From Actinomycetaceae bacterium MB13-C1-2 (GTDB lineage Bacteria > Actinomycetota > Actinomycetes > Actinomycetales > Actinomycetaceae), in assembly GCA_035621235.1 (NCBI GenBank), contig CP141731.1:2170001-2234000 (forward strand): a stretch of DNA of 64,000 nt, in the 5' to 3' direction. Under the pieces are notes generated by a model, which saw nothing but the letters and a program-made list of their open reading frames with translations, ran no database searches and had not been told where the DNA came from. Shown piece after piece: positions 1-7,561 of the stretch. How positions within the stretch are numbered: the first letter of the stretch is position 1; every line of letters begins with the position of its first letter. The translations under genes were made by a program, and so were the position numbers.

Positions 1-1760
1 GTGTAGCCAGTCTTGGTCTTACGCGTCTTGGGCATGCTCAGTTCTTCGAACAGCACTACCTGCAGTTGTTTCGGACTTCCGAGCGCGGTTTCATGGCCGA
101 TTGCGTCATAGGCATCCTGGGCGGCCCTTTGGGTCTCCGCGGCATACTCGTCGCGTAGACCTCGGAGCTGGGGAAGGTCAATAGCGATCCCAATACGTTC
201 CATTTCGAAAAGAACACCAGAGACGGGAATCTCAAGCTCGCTCAGTAGAGAAAGCTGATCATGCTCGGCCAAGAACTTTCGCAGGGGCGCGACTAGATCC
301 ATAACCGTCCTGGCGTTCTCCGCCATCCGAGCGGGCGGCCCTCCGAAACTGTCTTCCGCCCCCTCTAGGTCCTCAATGGCCAGCAAAGCACCGTCGTCTT
401 CGCCGCTAACCTCACGCCGCAGAATCTGCCTTGCTACCACTGCCAAGTCATATGAACGTAACCCTGGCCTTGCCAGGTACGCAGCGAGTTCAGTGTCGAA
501 AGAGGGGGTCGCCAGTTCCCAGCCACGGGTCGCCATTGCGTGTGCGAGTGATTTGCCCCCATGAACGATGAGGTTGCTATGGGTGGCGACGAAGATAGCC
601 ACCGCCTCCCCCTGCTCATCACTGAGTTCTGCCGGATCCAAGACAATGGTGAGTGGGCCACTCGTAAGTGCCAATCCAGTCAGGTCCGCGTCGGTTGTTG
701 AAAGCCTTCCCTCACCCCAGAGAGCAACTGGAATCGAGTCACCGTCCTCGGCTACGAAGCGACCGAGATAACGCGAGAGGTCGGTCTTTGGGTCGACAAG
801 AATCCTCTCCTTCTCCTTTTCGGTAGAACTCTCCTCGACCTCTTTTGTCTGCTCTATCGGCCCCTGTCTTTCATCTCCCCACAGCGGTCCCATTGCCTTG
901 AGGATCCGCCCCTGGAGGCTCCCGAACTCAAGACTGTCGAACAGGACCTGAAGCTCCATTAGGTCTGGGCGTTCAGCAACGCAGTCGTCGGGACCAAACG
1001 GCAGGTCCATGTCAGTTAGTAGATGGTTGAGCCTACGGTTCATCTTGACTTCCTCAAGATGTTCGCGGAGCGCTTCACCTCGTTTACCAGTCACCCGCTC
1101 GGCGTTCTCAAGCAGAGCGTCAAGTCCCCCGAACTTCGCCAACCACTGCGCTGCGGTCTTCGCCCCGACTCCGGGGACGCCGGGAAGGTTGTCTGAAGTC
1201 TCACCGACCAGCGCCGCGATCTCCGGATACTGAGCTGGAGGTAGACCGTACTTTTCCTCGATTCGCGCCGGGGTCATGTACACGAGATCTGAGGTAGAGC
1301 GACCCGGATAGATGACCGTTGTCTGGTCGTTTACCAGTTGAAATGTGTCTCGGTCTCCCGATGCAACAAGAACCTCGTACCCCTCGTCCACCCCCTCGGT
1401 GGCAAGGGTTGCAATAATGTCGTCAGCCTCGTAATTCACCACCTGGGTCTGCTTGATTCCCATTGCGTCCAGTACTTCGCGGATAAGCTCAACCTGACCA
1501 GCAAACTCTGGTGGGGCCGAGTCGCGTGTGCCTTTGTACTCGGGGAACAGTTCGGTGCGGAAGGAAACTCTCGATTCGTCAAAGGCCACAGCAATGTGGG
1601 TCGGTTGATCAGTGTCGAGGAGTTTCACCAACATCGAGAGAAATCCATAGACAGCGTTGGTGTGCTGTCCGCCAGAAGTGACAAATCGGTCAACAGGTAG
1701 GGCATAGAACGCGCGGAACGCCATCGAATGGCCGTCAATAACAAGCAGTTTTGTGGTCAC
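1..1760 (-). CDS. polA: DNA polymerase I, 5' part of gene (runs off left edge)
   Basis: Reading the minus strand from a GTG at 1760 gives an open frame of about 586 codons to the window edge. It starts VTTKLLVIDGHSMAFRAFYA, the typical N-terminus of the PolA 5'-nuclease domain, and ends at the edge in VLFEELSMPKTRKTKTGY, a hallmark of the early polymerase domain. So the 5' nuclease, the middle exonuclease-like domain and the start of the polymerase domain are present, and about a third is missing. The middle domain has no DxE motif where a proofreading exonuclease would have one (around 660-720 it reads LSTTDADLTGLALT), so proofreading is probably absent, as known for many actinobacterial PolA proteins. 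Role: Okazaki fragment processing and repair. It is divergent from the thioesterase, with only about 20 bp between starts. Confidence 0.93.
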   Translation of the reverse strand, partial: MTTKLLVIDGHSMAFRAFYALPVDRFVTSGGQHTNAVYGFLSMLVKLLDTDQPTHIAVAFDESRVSFRTELFPEYKGTRDSAPPEFAGQVELIREVLDAMGIKQTQVVNYEADDIIATLATEGVDEGYEVLVASGDRDTFQLVNDQTTVIYPGRSTSDLVYMTPARIEEKYGLPPAQYPEIAALVGETSDNLPGVPGVGAKTAAQWLAKFGGLDALLENAERVTGKRGEALREHLEEVKMNRRLNHLLTDMDLPFGPDDCVAERPDLMELQVLFDSLEFGSLQGRILKAMGPLWGDERQGPIEQTKEVEESSTEKEKERILVDPKTDLSRYLGRFVAEDGDSIPVALWGEGRLSTTDADLTGLALTSGPLTIVLDPAELSDEQGEAVAIFVATHSNLIVHGGKSLAHAMATRGWELATPSFDTELAAYLARPGLRSYDLAVVARQILRREVSGEDDGALLAIEDLEGAEDSFGGPPARMAENARTVMDLVAPLRKFLAEHDQLSLLSELEIPVSGVLFEMERIGIAIDLPQLRGLRDEYAAETQRAAQDAYDAIGHETALGSPKQLQVVLFEELSMPKTRKTKTGY

Positions 1761-1779
1761 ATATGCAACCCTAAGGGTT

Positions 1780-2289
1780 ATGGAACAGGAACGGCAGACC
1801 GAGCGCCCATCACGAAGTGACATCCGAGGAAGCATCTCGCCTCATAACCCCGGGCTGGATTCGCCCAGTAGCGGAGACAGTCCTGCACTACGTGAACGTT
1901 ATGAGAGCGCTCTTGGGGCAAAGATGGGGATGGACCTGATTAGCGCGACGGCGGATGAGACAATTATCCGGATGCCGGTCGAGGGAAACACTCAGATCCT
2001 CGGAATACTGCACGGTGGCGCGACCGCGGCGCTCTGTGAAAGTGCCGGGTCGATCGCGGCGACTAGGCACGCTTGGAAAGTCGGAGAGGAATCAGGAACC
2101 GAGTTGGTGGCCGTTGGTACGGATCTGACAATGGCCCATGTTCGCTCGATCCGTTCTGGCACCGTCACCGCCGTGGCAAAAGCCGTTCATCTTGGGCGGC
2201 GTACCACGGTTCACGAGGTTACAGTCACTGACCAAGACGGACGAGTTATCTCAACCTGCCTTGCAAGAAACATGATCATCGAACCATAA
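1780..2289 (+). CDS. PaaI-type hotdog-fold thioesterase
   Basis: The product is about 169 residues from the ATG at 1780. A GTG at 1753 in the same frame would overlap the polA start, so the ATG is preferred, though no strong ribosome binding site is seen. After a roughly 45-residue polar N-terminal extension comes a single hotdog domain: GILHGGATAALCESAG carries the HGG and acidic residue typical of PaaI/YbgC-like acyl-CoA thioesterases, followed by VGTDLTMAHVRS and the GRRTTVHEVTV strand. Such enzymes hydrolyse acyl- or aryl-CoA thioesters; the substrate cannot be told here. A thioesterase beside polA recurs in actinobacterial genomes, in my general knowledge, with no clear functional link. 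Confidence 0.8.
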   Translation: MEQERQTERPSRSDIRGSISPHNPGLDSPSSGDSPALRERYESALGAKMGMDLISATADETIIRMPVEGNTQILGILHGGATAALCESAGSIAATRHAWKVGEESGTELVAVGTDLTMAHVRSIRSGTVTAVAKAVHLGRRTTVHEVTVTDQDGRVISTCLARNMIIEP

Positions 2290-2729
2290 AGGTTTTGTTG
2301 GGTCTTTGGGAGTGGGGTTGCTTTGGGGTGGTTAGGTGCGCCTGTGTGTCACGTTCTCACCTTGGAATGGGACCTTGGAGTTGACGCCAGTTTCTCGGTT
2401 CTGGTCGCCCGCCCGTTTTTGAGGCTGGTTTAGACGCGCACCAATCATGTCTCTACTCGTCTTTAGTGAGATCCACCAGAGGGACGTGTTGGGTTCGCGC
2501 AGATAGAAAACACCTGCATATGCGGCCCGACACAGACCAAAAACATGAGGAAATCGATGAGCCACACTGGCGCACTGCCACAATGGCAGATACTCCCACA
2601 TGCAGCCCGAGACAGGGAGTCGGAAACCTGCAATATCCGCCGGTGTGACCGATTCATCCTTCACGAACCGCATGATCCGCGCCAGAGCGACCATACCGAC
2701 AGATACTCAAACTCTGCTACAAAGAGAAC
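2290..2729. other. Intergenic region with three copies of a dispersed short repeat
   Basis: No convincing gene. The first 40 bases are strongly G/T-rich on the plus strand. Three relatives of the repeat core GAGTATCTGCCGGTGTGGC lie at 2577-2595, 2632-2649 and 2687-2707, in mixed orientations. A 120-codon minus frame (2332-2694) runs through the repeats but has no recognisable domain and is treated as chance. Confidence 0.5.
2577..2707. repeat. Dispersed intergenic repeat, three copies
   Basis: Copies at 2577-2595 (minus, GAGTATCTGCCATTGTGGC), 2632-2649 (plus, AATATCCGCCGGTGTGAC) and 2687-2707 (minus, GAGTATCTGTCGGTATGG). The first and second face each other and can pair imperfectly. The 11-mer GGCAGATACTC at 2585-2595 recurs exactly at 39488 and 44627, also outside genes. 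Confidence 0.6.
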
Positions 2730-2870
2730 CTATTTCTGTGCGAGTTCTCTCTTGATTGAAGCTGGAGTGCCCGCCCAGGTCGCCGCGGCGTACTTGCCCA
2801 GTTTCTCACCACGACTGACCTTCTCGTAAGAGTCCCGCAACTTCCCTAGCCGCCCACTCGAAAACTCCAT
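2730..2870 (-). CDS. 46-residue protein, copy A, downstream of the ANTAR regulator
   Basis: The ATG at 2870 lies three bases after the regulator's TAA, with an AGGAGAG ribosome binding site inside the regulator's last codons, so the two genes look translationally coupled. The product begins MEFSSGRLGKLRDSYEKVSR and ends IKRELAQK. It is basic, rich in Lys/Arg and Ala, with no signal peptide or membrane segment, and looks mostly helical. I do not recognise the family. The coding sequence is identical, base for base, to the gene at 3768-3908 on the other strand; identity begins exactly at the start codon and runs four bases past the stop. Two intact frames, each with its own Shine-Dalgarno sequence, argue for a real gene. 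Confidence 0.6.
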   Translation of the reverse strand: MEFSSGRLGKLRDSYEKVSRGEKLGKYAAATWAGTPASIKRELAQK

Positions 2871-2873
2871 TTA

Positions 2874-3467
2874 TTACTCTCCTGCGACCTGTTCAACCAC
2901 CGCGTCGGCAACCTCGCGCATCGAAAGGCGACGATCCATCGAAGTCTTCTGGATCCATCGGAACGCCTCGGGCTCCGTCATCCCCATATTCTCCATAAGT
3001 AGGCCCTTGGCACGGTCAACGACCTTTCGAGTCTCAAAGCGCTCGGATAGGTCAGCGATCTCGTTCTCAAGCGATTCAATCTGGGCATGCCGAGACAGTG
3101 CGATCTCCACGGCTGGGATCAAATCATTCGGCCCGAAAGGCTTCACGACATAGGCCATTGCACCAGCCTCAGCTGCCCGCTCAACCAGTTCGGCCTGAGA
3201 GAAAGCCGTGAGCATAACGACCGCGCAAGAAAGTTCTTTGAGGATCTGCTCAGCGGCAGTAATCCCGTCAACCTTCGGCATCTTCACGTCGAGGACACAG
3301 AGGTCAGGTTCAAGCTCAAGTGCTTGCTCGACCGCTTCTGCTCCATCTGCGACGTCTGCAACAACGTCAAACCCGGCTGCTGTGAGGGTCTCGACTATAT
3401 CGAGCCTGATGAGAGCCTCATCCTCAGCAACCAGAACCCGCTTCGACTGCGCTGTCTCTGATGTCAT
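2874..3467 (-). CDS. ANTAR-domain response regulator, PdtaR-like
   Basis: The product is 197 residues from the ATG at 3467, which has AGAAAGATC just upstream; a longer frame to 3527 lacks support. Residues 1-125 form a receiver domain with acidic pocket (VAEDEAL), phospho-acceptor Asp60 in CVLDVKMPKVDG, Thr in VVMLTAFS and Lys in YVVKPFG. Residues about 135-190 form an ANTAR RNA-binding domain (RKVVDRAKGLLM, EPEAFRWIQ, MREVADAVV). Such proteins bind paired hairpins in nascent RNA and prevent termination; the mycobacterial PdtaS/PdtaR pair is the best-known example. No histidine kinase is nearby. A 46-residue gene follows at once, and a tRNA gene is divergent upstream. Confidence 0.92.
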   Translation of the reverse strand: MTSETAQSKRVLVAEDEALIRLDIVETLTAAGFDVVADVADGAEAVEQALELEPDLCVLDVKMPKVDGITAAEQILKELSCAVVMLTAFSQAELVERAAEAGAMAYVVKPFGPNDLIPAVEIALSRHAQIESLENEIADLSERFETRKVVDRAKGLLMENMGMTEPEAFRWIQKTSMDRRLSMREVADAVVEQVAGE

Positions 3468-3578
3468 GATGATCTTTCTATTTGTAGAGTGAATAGGTCT
3501 TATCCTATCCTTGTCCAGTTGCTCCATGACGAATTGTGAGGCTCAGGGCGGAATGATTCTCATGCGGCATCCGAGTAT

Positions 3579-3652
3579 GCCCCGATAGCCCAACTGGCAG
3601 AGGCGGTCGGCTCAAACCCGGCTTGTTGTGGGTTCGAATCCCACTCGGGGTA
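3579..3652 (+). tRNA. tRNA with anticodon CAA (Leu, UUG codon), short variable loop
   Basis: A full cloverleaf can be drawn: acceptor GCCCCGA/TCGGGGT (with a G1-U72 wobble), D stem GCC/GGC, anticodon stem GTCGG/CCGGC with loop CTCAAAC, a five-base variable region TTGTT, T arm GTGGG-TTCGAAT-CCCAC, and discriminator A. The total is 74 bases and no CCA is encoded. The anticodon CAA reads the leucine codon UUG, but bacterial tRNA-Leu normally has a long class II variable arm (as in the gene at 25319). Either this is an atypical tRNA-Leu or its charging differs. It is divergent from the ANTAR regulator. Confidence 0.75.
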
Positions 3653-3660
3653 CTCTGCGA

Positions 3661-3696
3661 TGTGGCGGGACACAGTTCCTTTTGTGTCTCGCCACA
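3661..3696 (+). terminator. Strong hairpin after the tRNA, no U-tract
   Basis: Arms TGTGGCGGGACACA and TGTGTCTCGCCACA form a 14-bp stem with one G-U pair and an 8-base loop, starting 9 bases after the tRNA. It could end the tRNA transcript or assist 3' processing; a T-run is missing. Confidence 0.45.
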
Positions 3697-3767
3697 CGTT
3701 CGCTCTCCTCTTGTGGCACAGTTGTGAAGTGTCCTTTGATTCTGGCGTAGCGAAAGAGGTTTTCCGC

Positions 3768-3908
3768 ATGGAGTTTTCGAGTGGGCGGCTAGGGAAGTTG
3801 CGGGACTCTTACGAGAAGGTCAGTCGTGGTGAGAAACTGGGCAAGTACGCCGCGGCGACCTGGGCGGGCACTCCAGCTTCAATCAAGAGAGAACTCGCAC
3901 AGAAATAG
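3768..3908 (+). CDS. 46-residue protein, copy B
   Basis: This is an exact duplicate, in inverted orientation, of the gene at 2730-2870. The ATG at 3768 has GAAAGAGG about eight bases upstream, a ribosome binding site of different sequence from that of copy A. The frame stays open upstream to 3660, but identity with copy A begins at this ATG, which fixes the start. The product is small, basic and unrecognised. It follows the tRNA and its hairpin on the same strand. Perfect identity of 145 bases means recent duplication or ongoing gene conversion. Confidence 0.55.
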   Translation: MEFSSGRLGKLRDSYEKVSRGEKLGKYAAATWAGTPASIKRELAQK

Positions 3909-4077
3909 GTTCACGTAACTGCGGTGACATACGAGCCGAGGCCAGCCTTACCCAAGTAGTTTCGGCTTCCTAAGTCTCGGAAGCGAACATACACGCTACC
4001 TTCGTGACAAAGGCACTATAAAAAGCGCTGGTGACGTATGCCCACCTCTGTCCAGGCAACCTAGTTCGGTCGTGCTA

Positions 4078-4863
4078 CTAGCGGATATAGACGTCAAGCC
4101 AGAGCGGCGAAGAGGTACACGAAGCACACGTGTCATAAACCTTGCCCGAGTAACCGAACGGGGTTCCATACACCGTGCCATGAGCAACTCCTGGCGGAGC
4201 GGCAAGGACAATGTATCCGTCACCATCTGCGACGAAACCGCCCTCGTTCACATGACGACCAGGAATAGCCAACCCACCACCCGGTAGAACGCCTTGGGAG
4301 TAGTACGTAAACTTGAAACCATTCCAGCCGATAACTCCCATGTACATCAGGTCGTCCACGCTGTACTGCCCGGTACTGCTAAAGCTTCCATAATCAACAC
4401 TTGTGGTCTGCGGGACCTCAATGGTCTGGCTCCGTTCAACCACCTCTATGACGGGTTCCGGTTCTGGCTCCGGTTCGGGTTCTTTTGCAACCGGCAAGTC
4501 GATCTTTGTGCCCCGATGAATCACACGGTCGGTTGGTGGCGTAACAACTTCAGGAAACAGTCCCGAGTACTTCAGAACCGTGTCGCTGACTGCGGCATAA
4601 ACATTGGTCACTCCGTTAACGCCCGCCTGTTCCTCAACCTCAACTCCCTCGGGCAGGTTCTCATCTTCGATGACGATGGTCCGATAGGGAATGGAACCAA
4701 CGCGGACAACCTTCTGTCCCTCGTGTGGATCGGCGATGGTCTGATCGGCCTTACTGGCGTCCGGTGACACAGCAGATGCAGCCATGGCAGGGATGGAAAG
4801 AGCGATGACAGACAGCGCGCCAATCAGTGCTCGCCGCGGCGTCGACTTGGTTTTGCTCGCCAT
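4078..4863 (-). CDS. Secreted G5-domain protein with C-terminal beta-barrel-like domain
   Basis: The product is 261 residues. Residues 1-31 form a Sec signal peptide with basic start, hydrophobic core and cleavage near AMAASA. Residues about 45-122 resemble a G5 domain, a surface module often tied to cell-wall sugars in Rpf and related proteins, ending in VIHRGTKIDLP. A Pro-Glu repeat (PEPEPEPEP) then makes a spacer to a C-terminal domain of about 100 residues with many Gly and Tyr, two cysteines in YDTCASC, and the ending SPLWLDVYIR, reminiscent of 3D/RlpA-like double-psi barrels. I infer an exported protein that binds or remodels peptidoglycan. No transglycosylase catalytic motif was seen. 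It stands alone between the small gene and pyk. Confidence 0.7.
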   Translation of the reverse strand: MASKTKSTPRRALIGALSVIALSIPAMAASAVSPDASKADQTIADPHEGQKVVRVGSIPYRTIVIEDENLPEGVEVEEQAGVNGVTNVYAAVSDTVLKYSGLFPEVVTPPTDRVIHRGTKIDLPVAKEPEPEPEPEPVIEVVERSQTIEVPQTTSVDYGSFSSTGQYSVDDLMYMGVIGWNGFKFTYYSQGVLPGGGLAIPGRHVNEGGFVADGDGYIVLAAPPGVAHGTVYGTPFGYSGKVYDTCASCTSSPLWLDVYIR

Positions 4864-4993
4864 TTTGTCCTTTCAGTCCAAAAGGCAGACTAACGCAATC
4901 CGAGCGCCGCTTCCACCGCTGTGAGGGGAATTGCTACGGCGCGCCTGCGTCATTTTGTCTTTAGTCAGAGGATAATCCGCCCCTTCAGTCAGA

Positions 4994-6442
4994 CTAAAGA
5001 GAGAAGTTTGAGACTGTCATCATCTCTTCGGGTCCACCACTAATGGTGTGAACACGAATAGAGTTGGAGCTCTTTTGGACCCCCGGTGGCATGCCAGCGA
5101 CTATCACCAGTTTCTCTCCGCCGTCAACGATGCGAGCTGCCCGTGCAACCTGATCCACTTGGTTAACCATGTCGTCAGTGTGCTGAACAGTCGGAAGCTT
5201 GTAAGATTCCACGCCCCACGACAGCGCAAGTTGCCTACGGGTCTCTTCAAGAGGGGTGAACGAGATCTGCGGAATCGGACTACGCATTCGCGACATCTGC
5301 CGAGCAGTAGCGCCCGAAAGGGTAAATGTGACCAGATATCGCGCTCCCAGGGTGCCAGCTAACGAAGCTGCGGCCTGGCAAATGACGCCGGACTGATCGG
5401 ACTGGAACTCACCGAGAGGAGCGATTCGGTCGCCCCCGTTTTCTTCAGTGTTCTCGATGATTCGAGCCATCGTCCTTACAGCTTGAATCGGGAAACTTCC
5501 TACCGATGTCTCCCCGGAGAGCATCACTGCGTCCGCGCCGTCGAGGATAGCGTTGGCACAGTCAGATGCCTCGGCTCTGGTCGGACGAGGATTCTTAATC
5601 ATGGAATCCATGACCTGGGTTGCCACGATCACCGGCTTAGCAGCCCGGCGCGCCATCTCGATGGCTTCTTTTTGCACGAGGGGAACCTGCTCAAGGGGCA
5701 TCTCAACACCCAGGTCCCCGCGAGCAACCATGATCCCATCGAATGCCTTGACGATCTCCGCCAGATTCTCGACGGCTTGCGGCTTTTCGATCTTGGCAAT
5801 CACCGGGACAAAGTGTCCCTCTTCAATCATGATCGCCCGGACATCATTGACATCTGATGCGTCGCGCACAAACGACAACGCGACAAAATCTGCGCCCTGT
5901 CGAAGCGCCCAACGAAGGTCTTCGCGATCCTTCTCTGACAGCGCTGGGACTGATACGGCGACCCCTGGGAGGTTCAAGCCCTTGTGGTCAGAAACCATGC
6001 CGGGGATCTCGACCCGAGTGACGACATCTGTGTCGGTCACCGAAATAACACGTAGACCGACATTCCCATCGTCAATCAGTAGACGGTCGCCTGGTCGACA
6101 GTCACCGGGAAGTCCTTTAAAGGTTGTGCCGACCTCTTCCTTGGTTCCCGGGACGTCCCTTGTTGTGATGATGAATCGGTCGCCCTCTTCAAGCATCTGC
6201 GGGCCGTCAGCGAAAGTCTCTAACCTGATCTTGGGACCCTGCAGATCGACTAGAACGGCAATCGCTCGACCGGAGTTGTCTGCCGCACGCCGAACTCGCT
6301 CAATGACCTTGGCGTGCTCCTCTGGAAGCCCATGACTCCGGTTGATGCGTGCCACGTCCATTCCAGCATCCACGAGTGCTTGGATCTTTTCAGATGACTC
6401 CGTAGCGGGACCGATAGTACAAACAATCTTGGCTCGACGCAT
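4994..6442 (-). CDS. pyk: Pyruvate kinase
   Basis: The product is 482 residues from the ATG at 6442 (MRRAKIVCTIGPATES), with GTGAGG just upstream; the frame extends to 6487 without homology. The N-terminal KIVCTIGPAT motif, RINRSHG, LVDLQGPKIR, the catalytic-lysine segment VIAKIEKPQAVENL and the metal/substrate segment GIMVARGDLGVEMP are all present, followed by VMLSGETSVG and a C-terminal regulatory domain. It transfers phosphate from phosphoenolpyruvate to ADP, the last step of glycolysis. It is the last gene of the minus-strand run hisI-trpC-trpB-trpA-lgt-pyk, about 140 bp after lgt. Confidence 0.97.
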   Translation of the reverse strand: MRRAKIVCTIGPATESSEKIQALVDAGMDVARINRSHGLPEEHAKVIERVRRAADNSGRAIAVLVDLQGPKIRLETFADGPQMLEEGDRFIITTRDVPGTKEEVGTTFKGLPGDCRPGDRLLIDDGNVGLRVISVTDTDVVTRVEIPGMVSDHKGLNLPGVAVSVPALSEKDREDLRWALRQGADFVALSFVRDASDVNDVRAIMIEEGHFVPVIAKIEKPQAVENLAEIVKAFDGIMVARGDLGVEMPLEQVPLVQKEAIEMARRAAKPVIVATQVMDSMIKNPRPTRAEASDCANAILDGADAVMLSGETSVGSFPIQAVRTMARIIENTEENGGDRIAPLGEFQSDQSGVICQAAASLAGTLGARYLVTFTLSGATARQMSRMRSPIPQISFTPLEETRRQLALSWGVESYKLPTVQHTDDMVNQVDQVARAARIVDGGEKLVIVAGMPPGVQKSSNSIRVHTISGGPEEMMTVSNFSL

Positions 6443-6583
6443 AACCTCACTCCATACCCGGCCGCCGTAAGACGGACACCGTACCAACTGTCGCTGGCCC
6501 TAATAGGAGCCTACAGCGTGTCACTGTTTACTCCCAGATCGACGCGTGGTCGAGACTTTGGTCTCTAGCTCCAGTCCAACATT

Positions 6584-7561
6584 TCAAGATTCAGACTCGG
6601 CCGAGTCTAACTGCGGCTCAGCCGAGGAATCAGCATCACCCACCGACTCGTCCGAAATATCACTACTGATGGATTCGGAACCGGAGTCCTCTATTGTCTT
6701 TCCTTCACGTCGCGCAACAATCGCCTTATATCGCGCTATTTCCTCTGGAGTCACCCTAGTTGAGGCACCGACGCGACCACAGATATAGAAGACGATCAGA
6801 CCCAGCAACACGACGCAAATCGCGGTGAACATATTGACGCGCAACCCGAGGATTCGGTCGGGAGTATCCAAACGCATTGTTTCCATAATGACGCGACCCG
6901 TCCCGTATGCAACAAGGTAGAGCGCCATTAGCTGACCAGATTTGACCTGTACCTTCTTGTCAATCAGCAACAGAAGTCCGGCCATACACAGGTTCCAAAT
7001 AATCTCGTAGAGAAAGATTGGTTGAACCAGTGTGCCTGCGGGCAATCCAAAAGACTCAAGAATCGAGTCCTTAATCTCTAGACCCCACGGTAGATCGGTT
7101 GGGCCTCCGAAAAGCTCTTGATTGAAGTAGTTGCCGATCCGTCCGAGTGCCTGAGCTATCAACAGCGCGGGAGCAATAGAGTCGGCGAAAGGCCCGATCC
7201 GCTGACCGGCTCTACGCAGCCCGATCAAGGCCCCGAGGGCACCGAACCCAATGGCACCAAAGATCGCCATACCCCCCTCCCAGGTCTTGAATACCGCAAG
7301 CGGATCCATTCCTGGGCCGAAGTAGTCACTCGGGTGGGTGATGACGTGGTAGAAACGGGCGCCGATCAGGCCAAAGGGAATTGCCCACAGATACACATCG
7401 AGAGCGACATCCCCCGCCCCACCTCGCTTCTTGTAACGATCCCACGTTATCCAGGCCGCGAGGGCGATAGCCGTAACAATCAGGACGCCATAGACGGTGA
7501 TGCGAACGGGCCCGATCCAAATGGCACTGACCGACGGAGACGGGATTGCTGTCGCTAACAA
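6584..7561 (-). CDS. lgt: Prolipoprotein diacylglyceryl transferase
   Basis: The product is 325 residues from a TTG at 7561 that overlaps the trpA stop by seven bases. It is a polytopic membrane protein (about seven segments) with the Lgt signature ALGRIGNYFNQELFGGPTD and the conserved ARFYHVITHP region. It transfers diacylglycerol from phosphatidylglycerol to the lipobox cysteine of prelipoproteins; likely clients here are the lipoproteins starting at 29316 and 52305. The last 35 residues form an unusual Ser/Asp/Glu-rich tail on the predicted cytoplasmic side, beyond the normal end of the family. The trpA-lgt order is common in Actinobacteria. Confidence 0.95.
   Translation of the reverse strand: MLATAIPSPSVSAIWIGPVRITVYGVLIVTAIALAAWITWDRYKKRGGAGDVALDVYLWAIPFGLIGARFYHVITHPSDYFGPGMDPLAVFKTWEGGMAIFGAIGFGALGALIGLRRAGQRIGPFADSIAPALLIAQALGRIGNYFNQELFGGPTDLPWGLEIKDSILESFGLPAGTLVQPIFLYEIIWNLCMAGLLLLIDKKVQVKSGQLMALYLVAYGTGRVIMETMRLDTPDRILGLRVNMFTAICVVLLGLIVFYICGRVGASTRVTPEEIARYKAIVARREGKTIEDSGSESISSDISDESVGDADSSAEPQLDSAESES

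Larger units (their letters stand above)
2730..3912. repeat. 145-bp perfect inverted repeat flanking the ANTAR regulator and tRNA
   Basis: The left arm (about 2726-2870) and right arm (3768-3912) are identical in inverted orientation and contain the two 46-codon genes. The 897 bp between them hold the regulator and the tRNA. Recombination between the arms would flip that block while leaving a complete copy of the small gene at each end. Confidence 0.85.

Noticed and set aside
2332-2694. 120-codon minus-strand frame in the gap after the thioesterase
   Set aside because: No recognisable domain, no good ribosome binding site, and it is built across three copies of the dispersed repeat, one of which gives the EYLPLW peptide.
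4958-5000. Terminator for pyk (TCTTTAGTC/GACTAAAGA)
   Set aside because: The 9-bp stem includes the pyk stop codon, has a long loop and no T-run, so it is not convincing.
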